Shown piece by piece: positions 8,617 to 17,340 of a stretch of 58,814 nt of DNA. Under the pieces are notes generated by a model. It was not told the DNA's origin, ran no database searches, and saw only the letters and a list, made by a program, of their open reading frames with translations. Source of the stretch: Ectothiorhodospiraceae bacterium (GTDB lineage: Bacteria > Pseudomonadota > Gammaproteobacteria > XJ16 > Halofilaceae); the NCBI GenBank assembly GCA_007134775.1, contig SLKC01000051.1, forward strand, positions 1-58,814, written 5' to 3'. The first letter of the stretch is position 1. Each line of letters begins with the position of its first letter. A program made the translations under genes and the position numbers.

Positions 8617-8982
8617 ATGCCTACACTGTTGATGAATCTGCGCAGTGTGCCCGATGACGAGGCCGAAGAGGTGCGCGAGCTGCTGCGCAAGCACCATATC
8701 GACTTCTATGAGACGCCGCCCAGCCGCTGGTTCATCTCGATGGGCGGCATCTGGCTCCCCGACGGCGCACCCGTTGATGCGGCCCGGCGGGCGCTGGCCG
8801 AGTACCAGTGTGAGCGCCGTGAACGCATGCGTGCCGAATACGAGCGGCGCAAGCAGGCAGGGGAGGTCGACACGTTCGCGACCGTGCTGCGCCGCGAACC
8901 CGCGCGGGTGATTCTCTATACGGCGGTCTGTGCCGGCCTGCTCTACCTGATGACCGTTCCCTTCCTCCACATCGCCGGCTGA
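8617..8982 (+). CDS. DUF6164 family protein
   Basis: A 121-residue protein with the family start MPTLLMNLRSVPDDEAEEV and FYETPPSRWFIS. The first part resembles the small ferredoxin-like domain that DUF6164 shares with other putative signal-transducing proteins. A basic helical stretch (about 65-90) follows, then one hydrophobic segment at about 100-117 near the C-terminus that should anchor it in the membrane. Function unknown. The gene sits alone on the plus strand and converges with the acyl-AMP ligase fusion, 20 bp apart stop to stop. Confidence 0.75.
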   Translation: MPTLLMNLRSVPDDEAEEVRELLRKHHIDFYETPPSRWFISMGGIWLPDGAPVDAARRALAEYQCERRERMRAEYERRKQAGEVDTFATVLRREPARVILYTAVCAGLLYLMTVPFLHIAG

Positions 8983-9002
8983 GGCTCGCACTGGGCGCGC
9001 GG

Positions 9003-11858
9003 CTAGACCGGCGACCCCGTTTCGGGATCGCCCAGCACGCCTGTGCGGGTGCTCTCCAGATCGGTCTCCCCGCAGTGCTCGAGGATGAAGGCGCGTGCGC
9101 GGTCCCGCAGGCGCAGCGCGGCGTCCCAGTCATCGCCATCGGGTGCGATCGGATCGCCGATGTGCACCGCAATGCGTCCGGGCCGCGGTGACCAGGAGTT
9201 GCCTTTGAGGATCGCGCGGGGGCCGCGCAGGGAGACCGGGACGACAGGTAGCCCCGTGCGCACGGCGAGCATGAAGGCGCCGATGCGGAATGGGCGCAGG
9301 CCTTCGGCTGCCGTGAATGTCCCCTCGGGGAAGAAGAGCACGCGATCGCCGGCGCGGGCCCGTGCCTGCGCGCGCTCGAGGTCCTGCAGCGCGCGCCGAC
9401 TGTCGCCGCGCTCAACGTATTCGCCGCCCAGGCGGCTGACCAGCACATGGGTGAACGGATGTTCGCCCAGCTCGCGTTTCGCGATGAAGGCGAGCGGGCC
9501 GGGCAGTACGGCCCGGAGGGCGGGGGCATCCAGGTAGCTGGTGTGGTTGGCAACCACCACGCAGGGCGTGTCGTCGGGCAGATTCTCGCGCCCGTATACG
9601 CGCAGCGGGATGCCGCCGAGGGTGAAGACGGCTCGACTGATCCCGCGCGCCAGCGCGGCGCGTGCGCGACTTCCGGGCAGCGCCACCAGCAGCGGTAGGC
9701 CGGGGATGACGAAAACGGCACCAACCAGCCAGCACCAGGCAGTGAACAGGCCATCGCGCGTGCGCCGCAGACCTCGGCCCAGGGCGGGGCCGATCCCGCT
9801 CAAGGCGAGCCGCGCGACCTGCAGGACCATGAGCCCCGGCCGGCTCGATGCCACTCCCTGTTCGTAGATGGCGCGCGCGTCGGGCCGCCGGATCTTGCCG
9901 CTCGAGGTCTTCGGCACGGTCTGCGGCGGGACGAGCACGACATCGTCGGGCGGGACCTCGAGCAGCTCCAGCGCGGTTGCGTTGATCCGGTCACGGAGCT
10001 GCTCGCGGATATCGCCGGCGGTCTCACGTGTCTCCGCCATCACGATCAGCCGTTCGACGGCGGTCTCGGGGTCGGGGCTGGCGAACACGGCCACACAATT
10101 CTTGCGCACTCCCTCGATCTGGCCGACGGCCTGTTCGAGGTCGTAGGGGTAGATGTTGCGGCCCGCACGGATGATGAGGTCCTTGGCACGGCCGCACGGG
10201 TAGATCGCGCCGTCGACCCTGTAGGCGTAGTCCCCGGAATTGAGCCAGTCGCCGTCGTAGAGTTCGTGCGTGGCCTCCGCGTTGCGGTAGTAGCCGCTGG
10301 TGCAGGAGGGCCCGCGGAATTGCAGCCGGCCCTGGTGGCGTTCCGGTAGCTCGCGGCTGACCTCGTCGACGATCCGGATCTCGTGGCCGGGCAGGGGCCG
10401 GCCGCAGTCGACGAATTCGAGCACGTCGTCCTCTTCGGCGCCCGCAGGGATGGCCCGCCCCTCGTCGTGGAAGGGGCCACGCTGTACCCGGTCGATCTGC
10501 GGGCGTTCGCCGACCTTGGAGAAGGCGAGGCCGACCGAGGATTCGGCGAGCCCGTAGACGGGGGACATCGCTTCGGCGCGGAAGCCGTAGGGCGCGAAGC
10601 GCTCCTCGAAATGGCGCAGCGTGCGCGGGATCACCGGCTCCGCGCCGTTGAAGGCGAGCCGCCACGAGGAGAGATCGAGGCCGCGGACCTGCTCGTCGTC
10701 GATGCGCCCGGCACACAGATCGTAGGCGAAGTTGGGACCGGCGGAGATTGTGCCGCCGTGGCGATGAATCGCCCACAGCCAGCGCTGGGGCCGGGCGATG
10801 AACTGCAGCGGCGACATCAGCACCAGGTGGAGGCCGTAGTAGAGGGTGCCGAGGCAGGCGCCGATCAGCCCCATGTCGTGGTAGAGCGGCAGCCACGAGA
10901 CGAAGACGTCGGAGGCCGGGTCCGGCTTTACGGACGCCTCCATGGCCCGAATGTTGGCGAGCAGATTCGCGTGTGTGAGTACCACGCCCTTCGGGTTGCC
11001 GGTGGTCCCCGAGGTGTACTGTAGGAATGCGATGTCGTCGCCGCGCCGAGGGACGGCGACCGGGCCGGGCGGTTCGGCGCGAATCTCCTCGACGCTCAAG
11101 ACCCCGCGCAGCCGGGGCAGCAGCCCGTGGAGCAGTCGCCCCACAGAGCGGGTCTCCTGTGAGGTAAGCAGGAAGGTAGTGGCTGCATTGTCGAGCACGC
11201 CCGCCTGGCGGCGGCAGTGCGATTCGATCTGGTCGGCGCGCAGCGGCGGATAGATCGGTACCGGGATGCCGCCGGCACGCAGGATGCCGTGGAAGGCAAA
11301 GAAGAAATCGAAGCCGCTGGGCAGCATGATGGCGACCGTCTCGCCCGGGGCGAGACCGCGCTCGCGCAAGCCCGCGGCGACTTCGCGCGCACCGGCCTGT
11401 AGCTCGGCATAGGTCAGTGTCGCCCCGCCGCCGCCGTCCTCATGCATCGTGACGCAGACGTGGTCGGGGCGTCGGGCCACATGCCAGTCGAGCACCTCGA
11501 TCAGCGTGGTTGCACGGTGCGGCGGGCCGGCATCGGAGCCGGTGGTGCGGTCATCGCGGGTCTGGGGTCGTTCTGCCTCCCCGTCGTCGAGTTCTACCGC
11601 ATGACCCAGAGCGCTCAGCAGATCGCGCGGTGTCCGTGCCTCGATCGCGGTTTCGTCGCTCACGCGGACCCCGAAATCGCGCTCGAGGCGCAGCATGAGC
11701 TCGATCCGGGCCAGACTGTCGAGGCCGAGGTCGCGCTCGAGATGGCTGTCCAGCGTGGGGGCCGGGATATCGCGACCGCGGTGGAGCTCGCGCGCGACCT
11801 CGTGGACCAAAACGAGAAACCGGTCCGGTGCGTGCCGCGCTTCATCGGGCTGATTCAT
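9003..11858 (-). CDS. Three-domain fusion: acyl carrier protein, fatty acyl-AMP ligase, 1-acylglycerol-phosphate-type acyltransferase
   Basis: One 951-residue polypeptide. Residues about 10-90 form an acyl carrier domain whose GLDSL motif puts the phosphopantetheine serine at Ser48. Residues about 118-670 form a fatty acyl-AMP ligase with YTSGTTGNPKG (281-291), SWLPLYHDMGLIG and the catalytic lysine Lys655 in KTSSGK. A hydrophobic segment at about 706-730 is followed by a PlsC-type acyltransferase with NHTSYLD (H771-D777 region) and FPEGTF (843-848). The architecture implies that an activated fatty acid is loaded on the in-cis ACP and moved to an acceptor at the membrane, possibly a lysophospholipid or other lipid (inference). 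AGGAG lies a few bases before the ATG. No frameshift was seen. It is transcribed alone, opposite its neighbours. Confidence 0.92.
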   Translation of the reverse strand: MNQPDEARHAPDRFLVLVHEVARELHRGRDIPAPTLDSHLERDLGLDSLARIELMLRLERDFGVRVSDETAIEARTPRDLLSALGHAVELDDGEAERPQTRDDRTTGSDAGPPHRATTLIEVLDWHVARRPDHVCVTMHEDGGGGATLTYAELQAGAREVAAGLRERGLAPGETVAIMLPSGFDFFFAFHGILRAGGIPVPIYPPLRADQIESHCRRQAGVLDNAATTFLLTSQETRSVGRLLHGLLPRLRGVLSVEEIRAEPPGPVAVPRRGDDIAFLQYTSGTTGNPKGVVLTHANLLANIRAMEASVKPDPASDVFVSWLPLYHDMGLIGACLGTLYYGLHLVLMSPLQFIARPQRWLWAIHRHGGTISAGPNFAYDLCAGRIDDEQVRGLDLSSWRLAFNGAEPVIPRTLRHFEERFAPYGFRAEAMSPVYGLAESSVGLAFSKVGERPQIDRVQRGPFHDEGRAIPAGAEEDDVLEFVDCGRPLPGHEIRIVDEVSRELPERHQGRLQFRGPSCTSGYYRNAEATHELYDGDWLNSGDYAYRVDGAIYPCGRAKDLIIRAGRNIYPYDLEQAVGQIEGVRKNCVAVFASPDPETAVERLIVMAETRETAGDIREQLRDRINATALELLEVPPDDVVLVPPQTVPKTSSGKIRRPDARAIYEQGVASSRPGLMVLQVARLALSGIGPALGRGLRRTRDGLFTAWCWLVGAVFVIPGLPLLVALPGSRARAALARGISRAVFTLGGIPLRVYGRENLPDDTPCVVVANHTSYLDAPALRAVLPGPLAFIAKRELGEHPFTHVLVSRLGGEYVERGDSRRALQDLERAQARARAGDRVLFFPEGTFTAAEGLRPFRIGAFMLAVRTGLPVVPVSLRGPRAILKGNSWSPRPGRIAVHIGDPIAPDGDDWDAALRLRDRARAFILEHCGETDLESTRTGVLGDPETGSPV

Positions 11859-12392
11859 GCCATGTCTCCTTTGCTTCTGTGCCCGCTGTCAGCGAGGTCG
11901 CCTTCGTGCAACATGGTGGCGTCTGCTCTGCCTGTAAACCAGTACACCGCACCCCACCCCACGTGCACATTGCTTGCAGGGATCATCGCCCATTCGCCAG
12001 CGCAGCGATGCGAGAGCTGATCCTGGGGCGGCGTGCGCCCGCACCGACGATGGCCTCACCGAGCGGGGTTGGCATCGGCTTGAGCAGGCGGTCGGCGACG
12101 GCATCCGTATCGTCGACATTCCCCCCGAGCCACCGCATGCGGCGCTCGTCTTCCACGCCCGCCGGCATGACAAGGGTCCGCCAGGTCCCTGACGGGGGAT
12201 CGTTGGTCGGACACGGCGGTTGCGGAGCGCGTTGGACGTGTGCATCCGTGGTCCGGGGCGGTATCATGCGCAGCGACACGGGCGGTCGCGATGCGGTACC
12301 GGGCAGCGCCGGAGACTGCCGGGCAAGGTCGCTCGATTCGGCTCATTCACAGACAGCCCGCTGGTCTAGAGGACCGCGGGGCGGTCTCTCGG
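11859..12392. other. 534-bp divergent non-coding region between the acyl-AMP ligase fusion and the CobD-like gene
   Basis: No gene could be supported. Short open frames on both strands lack recognisable domains. A plus-frame stretch at 12040-12090 reads TDDGLTERGWHRLEQAV, resembling part of an alpha-ribazole phosphatase, without the RHG motif before it or a matching continuation. GC-rich hairpins sit at about 12299-12322 and 12370-12389, the second just before the CobD-like start. The region should contain both promoters, but no clear -35/-10 pair stands out. Confidence 0.6.
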
Positions 12393-13406
12393 GTGGTGGC
12401 TTTGCTGACACACGGTGACAACGTCAGCGAGATGATGCAGCGCCTCGGTCTGGCCGATGCCGACTGGCTCGACCTCTCCACCGGTGTCAATCCGCATGCC
12501 TGGGCGGCCCCGACCCCGCCGTTGGAGGTGTGGCAGCGATTGCCCGATGGCCGTGATGGCCTCGAACGCGAGGCGAGTGCCTACTTTGGTACTGAGTCGG
12601 TACTGGCCGTGCCGGGCAGCCAGGCCGCGTTGTCGCTGCTCCCTTATCTGCGCTCGCCGTCGCGCGTGGGCGTGATCGCGCCTGGCTATGGCGAGCACAG
12701 TGCGGCCTGGCAGCGCGCCGGTCACGAGGTCGTGCCATTGTCGTCGGCCCAGCTCGCCGGGGGGGCGGGAACCGCCTTTGATGTCCTCGTGCTGATCAAC
12801 CCGAACAATCCCGATGGCACACTGTTCGAGCCGCAGACGCTGTTGGACTGGCGCACGGGCCTTGCCAGTCGAGGGGGCTGGCTCGTCGTCGACGAGGCCT
12901 TCATCGATGCCATGCCGGCGTACAGCGTCGCCCGTCACCTCCCGCTGCCCGGGCTCATCGTGCTGCGCTCGATCGGCAAGTTCTTCGGCCTCGCCGGGAT
13001 GCGCATCGGCTTTGCGCTGGGCGAGGTAGCGCTGCTGCAGCGCCTCGAGGAGATGCTTGGGCCCTGGGCGGTGAATGGGCCCGCGCGCTGGGTTGCCCGG
13101 CAGGCGCTCGCCGATCGCGGCTGGCAGGAGCGTATGCGGGCTCGCCTGGTGCAGGAGAGCGAGCGGTTAGGGGCGCTGCTGGCCCGTTACTTCCCGCAGC
13201 GCATCGTCGGCACGCCACTGTTTCGTACCGTTCTCACCGCGGACGCGCCGGTCATCCACGAGCGCCTGGCCCGCGAGGCGGCCCTCGTGCGGTTGCTCGA
13301 TCGCCAGGATGGCCTGCGCTTCGGCCTGCCACCGGACGAGGCCGCGTGGCAGCGCCTTGAGCGGACCCTGGATCGGGTGGTCGAACCGGCTATTAGTCGG
13401 CCATGA
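12393..13406 (+). CDS. cobD: CobD-like L-threonine-phosphate decarboxylase (PLP aminotransferase fold)
   Basis: A 337-residue class I/II aminotransferase-fold protein close to CobD/CobC of cobalamin synthesis. Signatures include LDLSTGVNPHAW near the start, LINPNNPDG, the PLP aspartate in VVDEAFID and the Schiff-base lysine in RSIGKFFGLAGMRIG. CobD makes (R)-1-amino-2-propanol phosphate for the corrinoid nucleotide loop. There is no ATG at the expected place: homologues begin a few residues before the HGD motif, which fits GTG 12393 (GTG 12396 or TTG 12402 are alternatives), all with weak ribosome sites. Its stop overlaps the btuF start. No other cob genes are in the window, and histidinol-phosphate aminotransferase is a less likely alternative. 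Confidence 0.82.
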   Translation: MVALLTHGDNVSEMMQRLGLADADWLDLSTGVNPHAWAAPTPPLEVWQRLPDGRDGLEREASAYFGTESVLAVPGSQAALSLLPYLRSPSRVGVIAPGYGEHSAAWQRAGHEVVPLSSAQLAGGAGTAFDVLVLINPNNPDGTLFEPQTLLDWRTGLASRGGWLVVDEAFIDAMPAYSVARHLPLPGLIVLRSIGKFFGLAGMRIGFALGEVALLQRLEEMLGPWAVNGPARWVARQALADRGWQERMRARLVQESERLGALLARYFPQRIVGTPLFRTVLTADAPVIHERLAREAALVRLLDRQDGLRFGLPPDEAAWQRLERTLDRVVEPAISRP

Positions 13407-14290
13407 AGCGCTGGCTGCTGGTGCTGCTGTGGTTGCCGCTGCCGCTCGTTGCCACGGCGGATGCGGTACGCGTCGTCGACGACGCGGACCGAGAGGTAGT
13501 GCTTGAGCGACCGGCCGAGCGCATCGTGAGTCTCGCCCCGAATATCACCGAGAACCTGTTCTCTGCGGGCGCAGGGAAGCGCATTGTTGCCACCGTCGAG
13601 TACAGCGACTATCCCGAGGAGGCGAAGGAGATCCCGCGTATCGGTCGCTATGACCGGCTCGACCTGGAGGGGATCATCGCCGCCGAACCCGACCTGGTGG
13701 TCGGCTGGATCAGCGGGAATCTGCGGGAACCCATCGAACGGCTGCACGAGCTTGGCGTGCCTGTCTACCTGATTGAACCGCGACGGCCCGGTGATGTTGC
13801 ACACACGGTCAGGCAGCTGGGGCGGCTGGCAGGCACAAGCGCGGTCGCCGAGGCGGTGGCAACGGATTTCCTCGCACGCTTCGAGACACTGCGGGGGCTG
13901 CACGCCGAGCGTGCGCCCGTCGGCGTCTTCTATCAGATCTGGGATGATCCACTGATGACGATCAATGATGCGCACCTGATCAGCGCGCTAATCCGTGGCT
14001 GCGGTGGTCGCAACGCCTTCGGGGAACTCGAATCGCTAGCGCCACGTATCGATCGCGAGGCTGTGCTTGCACGCGATCCGGAGGTTATCGTCGCGAGCAG
14101 TGTCGGTGGCGAACGTCCCGAGTGGCTCGACGACTGGCGTGATTGGCCCGAGCTGCGAGCGGTGGCCCGGGAGAATCTGTACTTTGTTCCGTCCGACAAG
14201 GTCCAGCGCCATACCGTGCGCACCCTTGAGGGCATGGAACGTCTCTGTGGGCAGCTCGAGGAGGCGCGGGAGCGGCGCCGCGCGCAGTGA
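13403..14290 (+). CDS. btuF: Cobalamin-binding periplasmic protein (BtuF-like)
   Basis: A 295-residue substrate-binding protein with a signal peptide (about 1-20, MKRWLLVLLWLPLPLVATADA). The fold is of the helical-backbone class used for cobalamin and siderophores: RIVSLAPNITENLFSAGAG near the N-terminus, then RIGRYDRLDLEGIIAAEPDLV, and YQIWDDPLMTIN, close to the BtuF pattern. It would deliver vitamin B12 to BtuCD in the inner membrane. It overlaps the CobD-like gene by 4 bp and ends 39 bp from the end of btuD, which runs toward it. Cobalamin is preferred over heme or siderophore because of the CobD-like partner. Confidence 0.85.
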   Translation: MKRWLLVLLWLPLPLVATADAVRVVDDADREVVLERPAERIVSLAPNITENLFSAGAGKRIVATVEYSDYPEEAKEIPRIGRYDRLDLEGIIAAEPDLVVGWISGNLREPIERLHELGVPVYLIEPRRPGDVAHTVRQLGRLAGTSAVAEAVATDFLARFETLRGLHAERAPVGVFYQIWDDPLMTINDAHLISALIRGCGGRNAFGELESLAPRIDREAVLARDPEVIVASSVGGERPEWLDDWRDWPELRAVARENLYFVPSDKVQRHTVRTLEGMERLCGQLEEARERRRAQ

Positions 14291-14329
14291 ACGAACGACG
14301 GCCGCCGCCCTGGTGGTGATGGCTGCGGG

Positions 14330-15097
14330 TCAGGCCGGCAAGAATGCCCGCTGGCCATTGCCGACGACCTCCTCGATCGGGTGGTGGTAGAGGCAGGTCA
14401 GATAGTCGGCGCGCAGTAGCTGATCCGCCGGGCCGTGCAGGATCTCGCCGTCGGCGAAGATCATGAGGGCGTGATCGCAGAAGCGCGCAGCCAGGTTGAC
14501 GTCATGCAGCGCCATAACGAGCGCCCCGCCGCGCGCCCGGGCGTGGTCGTGCAGCTTGCCGAGCAGTCGTATCTGGTGGTGGAGGTCGAGATGGTTCGTC
14601 GGTTCATCGAGCAGGGCGACCTTCGGGTCCTGCACGAGTAGGGCAGCGAGCGCCAAGCGGCGCCGCTCGCCGCCGGAGAGGGTGTCGACGCCGCGCTGCT
14701 CAAAGCCGTCGAGCTCGACCTCGGCGAGTGCGTCGCGGGCCCGGCGGGTGTCCTCGGGCCCCTCCCACTGCCAGGGCCCGAGGTGCGGATGCCGGCCGAT
14801 CAGCGCGGTCTCCAGGACGGTCGCCGGAAAGGGATCATCGCTGTCCTGGAGCAGGATACCGAGCCGGCGCGCTATGGCCCGGCGGCTCCATGACCTCAGT
14901 GGGTGGCCCTCCAACAGGATCGTGCCGGCCGCCGGCGAGCGTAGTCCGGCCAGTGTGTACAGCAGTGTTGTCTTGCCGGCCCCGTTCGCCCCGAGTACCG
15001 CCCAGGACTCGCCCGGTGTGACGGTGAGTTCGAGATCGCCGCCGATGCGCTTGCCGCCGATGTCGACGCGGAGTCCATGGGCCGCCAGCAGGCTCAT
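14330..15097 (-). CDS. btuD: ABC transporter ATP-binding protein, cobalamin/iron-chelate type (BtuD-like)
   Basis: A 255-residue ATPase of the FecE/BtuD class. Walker A is GANGAGKTTLL, the signature is LSGGERRRLAL, Walker B is VALLDEPTNHLD, and the H-loop lies in MALHDVNLA. It energises the permease encoded just upstream, with which it overlaps by 4 bp (15094-15097). It faces cobD-btuF, so the transporter is split over two convergent transcripts. Assignment to cobalamin comes from the neighbouring btuF and CobD-like gene. Confidence 0.87.
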   Translation of the reverse strand: MSLLAAHGLRVDIGGKRIGGDLELTVTPGESWAVLGANGAGKTTLLYTLAGLRSPAAGTILLEGHPLRSWSRRAIARRLGILLQDSDDPFPATVLETALIGRHPHLGPWQWEGPEDTRRARDALAEVELDGFEQRGVDTLSGGERRRLALAALLVQDPKVALLDEPTNHLDLHHQIRLLGKLHDHARARGGALVMALHDVNLAARFCDHALMIFADGEILHGPADQLLRADYLTCLYHHPIEEVVGNGQRAFLPA

Positions 15098-16077
15098 CGC
15101 TGGTGTCTCCGTGGCCCGCGGTGGAGCAGCACCAGGAAGATCGGCACGCCGATCAGCGCCGTGATCACGCCGACCGGCAGTTGCTGCGGGGCGATGATGA
15201 CGCGTGCGAGGGCGTCAGCAGCCGTCAGTAGACTGCCGCCGAGCAGCACCGCGGCGGGCACGAGGAGACGGTGATCGGCGCCCGCGATCAGGCGAATCAT
15301 GTGGGGTATCACCAGTCCCACGAAACCGATGGTGCCGCCGACGGTAACGGCGGCCGCGGTGAGCAGCGACGCCGCGAAATAGATGGCCAGGCGCAGGGGG
15401 CCGACCGCCACACCGAGCGCCTGTGCCTGCAGATCGCCGCGCGCGAGCAGGTTGAGGGGGCGGGCCAGGGCAAAGGCGAAGAGCAGCCCGACGACCAGAG
15501 CCAGCCAGGTCCAGCCCGGCCCGCGGGTGTGCGCCAGGTCGCCCATGAGCCAGAAGAGCATGCCGCGCAGCTCGCGCTCGGGGCTGACCGCGAGTAGAAA
15601 GCTGATGACCGCGCCCCAGCCCGCGGCAACGACCACGCCGGTGAGCAGGAGCCGCGTTGGTGTCCAGCCGCCGCGACCGTGGGCGATGGCGAAGACCAGC
15701 AGCATGGAGCCGATCGCGCCCACAAACGCGTTGAGCGACAGCCAGAAGCCGGCGAGACCGGCCAGCATCGACAGCAGCGCACCGACGGCGGCGCCACCGG
15801 AGACGCCGAGGACGTAGGGGTCGGCCAGCGGGTTGCGCAGCAGCACCTGCATCAGGGCGCCGGCGAGGCCCAGCAGACCACCGACGACGAAAGCTGCCAG
15901 GGCCCGTGGCAGGCGGATTTCGAGGATGATGCGGCGGTGCGTCCCCTCCCCCTGGCCGATCAGGGCCTCCCAGATCGTAGTGGGGGAAACGGGGGCGGAC
16001 CCGGCCCCGAGCGCCAGCACGAGGCAGGCCAACGCGAGCAGCGCGAGCACCGGGAGCAGGAGGGTCGCACGGGCCAT
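15094..16077 (-). CDS. btuC: ABC transporter permease, FecCD/BtuC family
   Basis: A 327-residue polytopic protein with about nine to ten membrane segments. The family signature GGLLGLAGALMQVLLRNPLA followed by PYVLGVSGGAAVGALLSM is present, as is the C-terminal GFVGLVIPHMIRLIAGADHR that forms the ATPase-coupling helix. It is the channel for vitamin B12 or a related chelate. It starts 11 bp after the ispA stop and has no space for its own promoter, so it is transcribed with xseB-ispA. In many relatives dxs follows ispA at this position. Confidence 0.87.
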   Translation of the reverse strand: MARATLLLPVLALLALACLVLALGAGSAPVSPTTIWEALIGQGEGTHRRIILEIRLPRALAAFVVGGLLGLAGALMQVLLRNPLADPYVLGVSGGAAVGALLSMLAGLAGFWLSLNAFVGAIGSMLLVFAIAHGRGGWTPTRLLLTGVVVAAGWGAVISFLLAVSPERELRGMLFWLMGDLAHTRGPGWTWLALVVGLLFAFALARPLNLLARGDLQAQALGVAVGPLRLAIYFAASLLTAAAVTVGGTIGFVGLVIPHMIRLIAGADHRLLVPAAVLLGGSLLTAADALARVIIAPQQLPVGVITALIGVPIFLVLLHRGPRRHQR

Positions 16078-16088
16078 GTACGGGCGAT

Positions 16089-16979
16089 CTACCAGGAGCG
16101 GTCGATGATGAAATCGGCCAGTGCGCGCAACGCCGCGAAGTCGTCGTCGCCGTCGAGCGCGGCCAGCGCTTCGCCGCGCATGCGCTCGGCGTGATCACGG
16201 GCGCCGGCCAGGCCCAGCAGCGCGGGGTAGGTCGGTTTGCCCTGCTCGGCATCGGCGCCTTGCATCTTGCCCAGTGTGGCCGTGTCGGCAGTGACATCGA
16301 GGATGTCGTCGACGATCTGGAAGGCGAGCCCGATCGCGGCGCCATAGCGGTCCAGGCGCTCGAGCGTGCCGTGGTCGGCGCCGGCTGCAACGCCGCCGAG
16401 GGTAACGCTGGCCCGGATCAGCGCGCCCGTCTTGAACCGGTGCATGCGCTCGAGCTCGGCCAGCCCGATATTGTGGCCGGCAGCGCCGAGATCGATTGCC
16501 TGACCACCGGCCATCCCGCTCGCGCCCGCTGCACCGGCCAGCGTCGCTGCCATGCGCGCGCGGTCCGCTGGCGCAATGCCCCCGGCGCTGCGCTCACTGA
16601 CGAGGAGCTCGAGCGCCAGTGCCTGCAGGGCATCACCGGCGAGGATCGCCGTGGCCTCGTCGAACTGGCGGTGGCACGTCGGTGCGCCCCGACGCAGATC
16701 GTCGTCGTCCATCGCCGGAAGATCGTCATGTACCAACGAGTAGGCATGGATCAGCTCGACGGCGCAGGCCGGGGCGTCGAGGTTCTCCGGCGCAGCGCCC
16801 AGCGCCCGGCCGGCGGCATACACGAGCGCCGGGCGCAGGCGCTTGCCGGAGCCGAGCACGGCGTAGCCCATGGCCGCGGCCAGGCGTGCGGGTACTTCGT
16901 CGCCACTGGGCAGCCACACCGCGAGCGCGGCATTGACGCGCTCGCGGCCGTCAGCCAGTACGGCTTCGCCGGTGTTCAC
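16089..16979 (-). CDS. ispA: Farnesyl (geranylgeranyl) diphosphate synthase
   Basis: A 296-residue trans-prenyl synthase. The first aspartate-rich motif is [10 protein letters not shown] (85-94) and the second is DDILDV; the isopentenyl-diphosphate site GSGKRLRP (43-50) and GGQAIDL are also present. It condenses IPP with DMAPP and GPP to give farnesyl diphosphate for quinones and undecaprenyl phosphate. Its ATG overlaps the xseB stop by 4 bp, the classical xseB-ispA pair. dxs, the usual third gene, is absent. Confidence 0.96.
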   Translation of the reverse strand: MNTGEAVLADGRERVNAALAVWLPSGDEVPARLAAAMGYAVLGSGKRLRPALVYAAGRALGAAPENLDAPACAVELIHAYSLVHDDLPAMDDDDLRRGAPTCHRQFDEATAILAGDALQALALELLVSERSAGGIAPADRARMAATLAGAAGASGMAGGQAIDLGAAGHNIGLAELERMHRFKTGALIRASVTLGGVAAGADHGTLERLDRYGAAIGLAFQIVDDILDVTADTATLGKMQGADAEQGKPTYPALLGLAGARDHAERMRGEALAALDGDDDFAALRALADFIIDRSW

Positions 16980-17257
16980 GACTCGGTTGCGCTATCGTTG
17001 GTGTGGGGGTTCAGTTCCTCGCCGTCTTCGCGGGCGAGTAGCTGTTGGACTTTCTGTTCGGCCGCTGTGAGCTGTTCGCGGCACTGGCGCGCCAGCATCA
17101 CGCCGCGCTCGAATCGCGCCAGGGAATCCTCCAGGTTGAGATCGCCCTGTTCGAGGTCTGCGACCAGGGTCTCGAGTTCGGCCAGGGAGTCGTCGAAGTG
17201 CGCCGCAATCGCTGTCTCCTCGTTGCCCTCGGGGCTGGGTTGTTCTTGCTTGGCCAT
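16976..17257 (-). CDS. xseB: Exodeoxyribonuclease VII small subunit
   Basis: A 93-residue acidic helical protein started at ATG 17257 ([11 protein letters not shown]), preceded by a GGAAGGGGG ribosome site. The core [32 protein letters not shown] is diagnostic of XseB. It forms a complex with XseA, which is not in this window, and degrades single-stranded DNA. The longer frame up to 17311 lacks family similarity. It is translationally coupled to ispA. Confidence 0.95.
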   Translation of the reverse strand: MAKQEQPSPEGNEETAIAAHFDDSLAELETLVADLEQGDLNLEDSLARFERGVMLARQCREQLTAAEQKVQQLLAREDGEELNPHTNDSATES

Positions 17258-17340
17258 GCATCCCCCTTCCAACGTCGCAGGTACGGTAAACAACGGCTTG
17301 CGGGGGGTCAATTTGACCCGCCGCAGGCCCGCCCCAGTGA

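Noticed and set aside
12150-12250. CRISPR or direct repeat array in the 11.9-12.4 kb gap
   Set aside because: No repeated unit of 20-40 bp with regular spacing occurs here or elsewhere in the window.
11983-12279. 98-codon minus-strand gene upstream of the acyl-AMP ligase fusion
   Set aside because: No domain, no convincing ribosome site, and atypical composition at the N-terminus; kept only as part of the non-coding region.
12290-12392. Cobalamin riboswitch before the CobD-like gene, because GCCGGAGACTGCC recalls the B12 box
   Set aside because: The match lacks a base of the box, and no conserved GCCACTG, GGTG or GGGAA elements were found upstream; the sequence folds as an ordinary GC hairpin instead.
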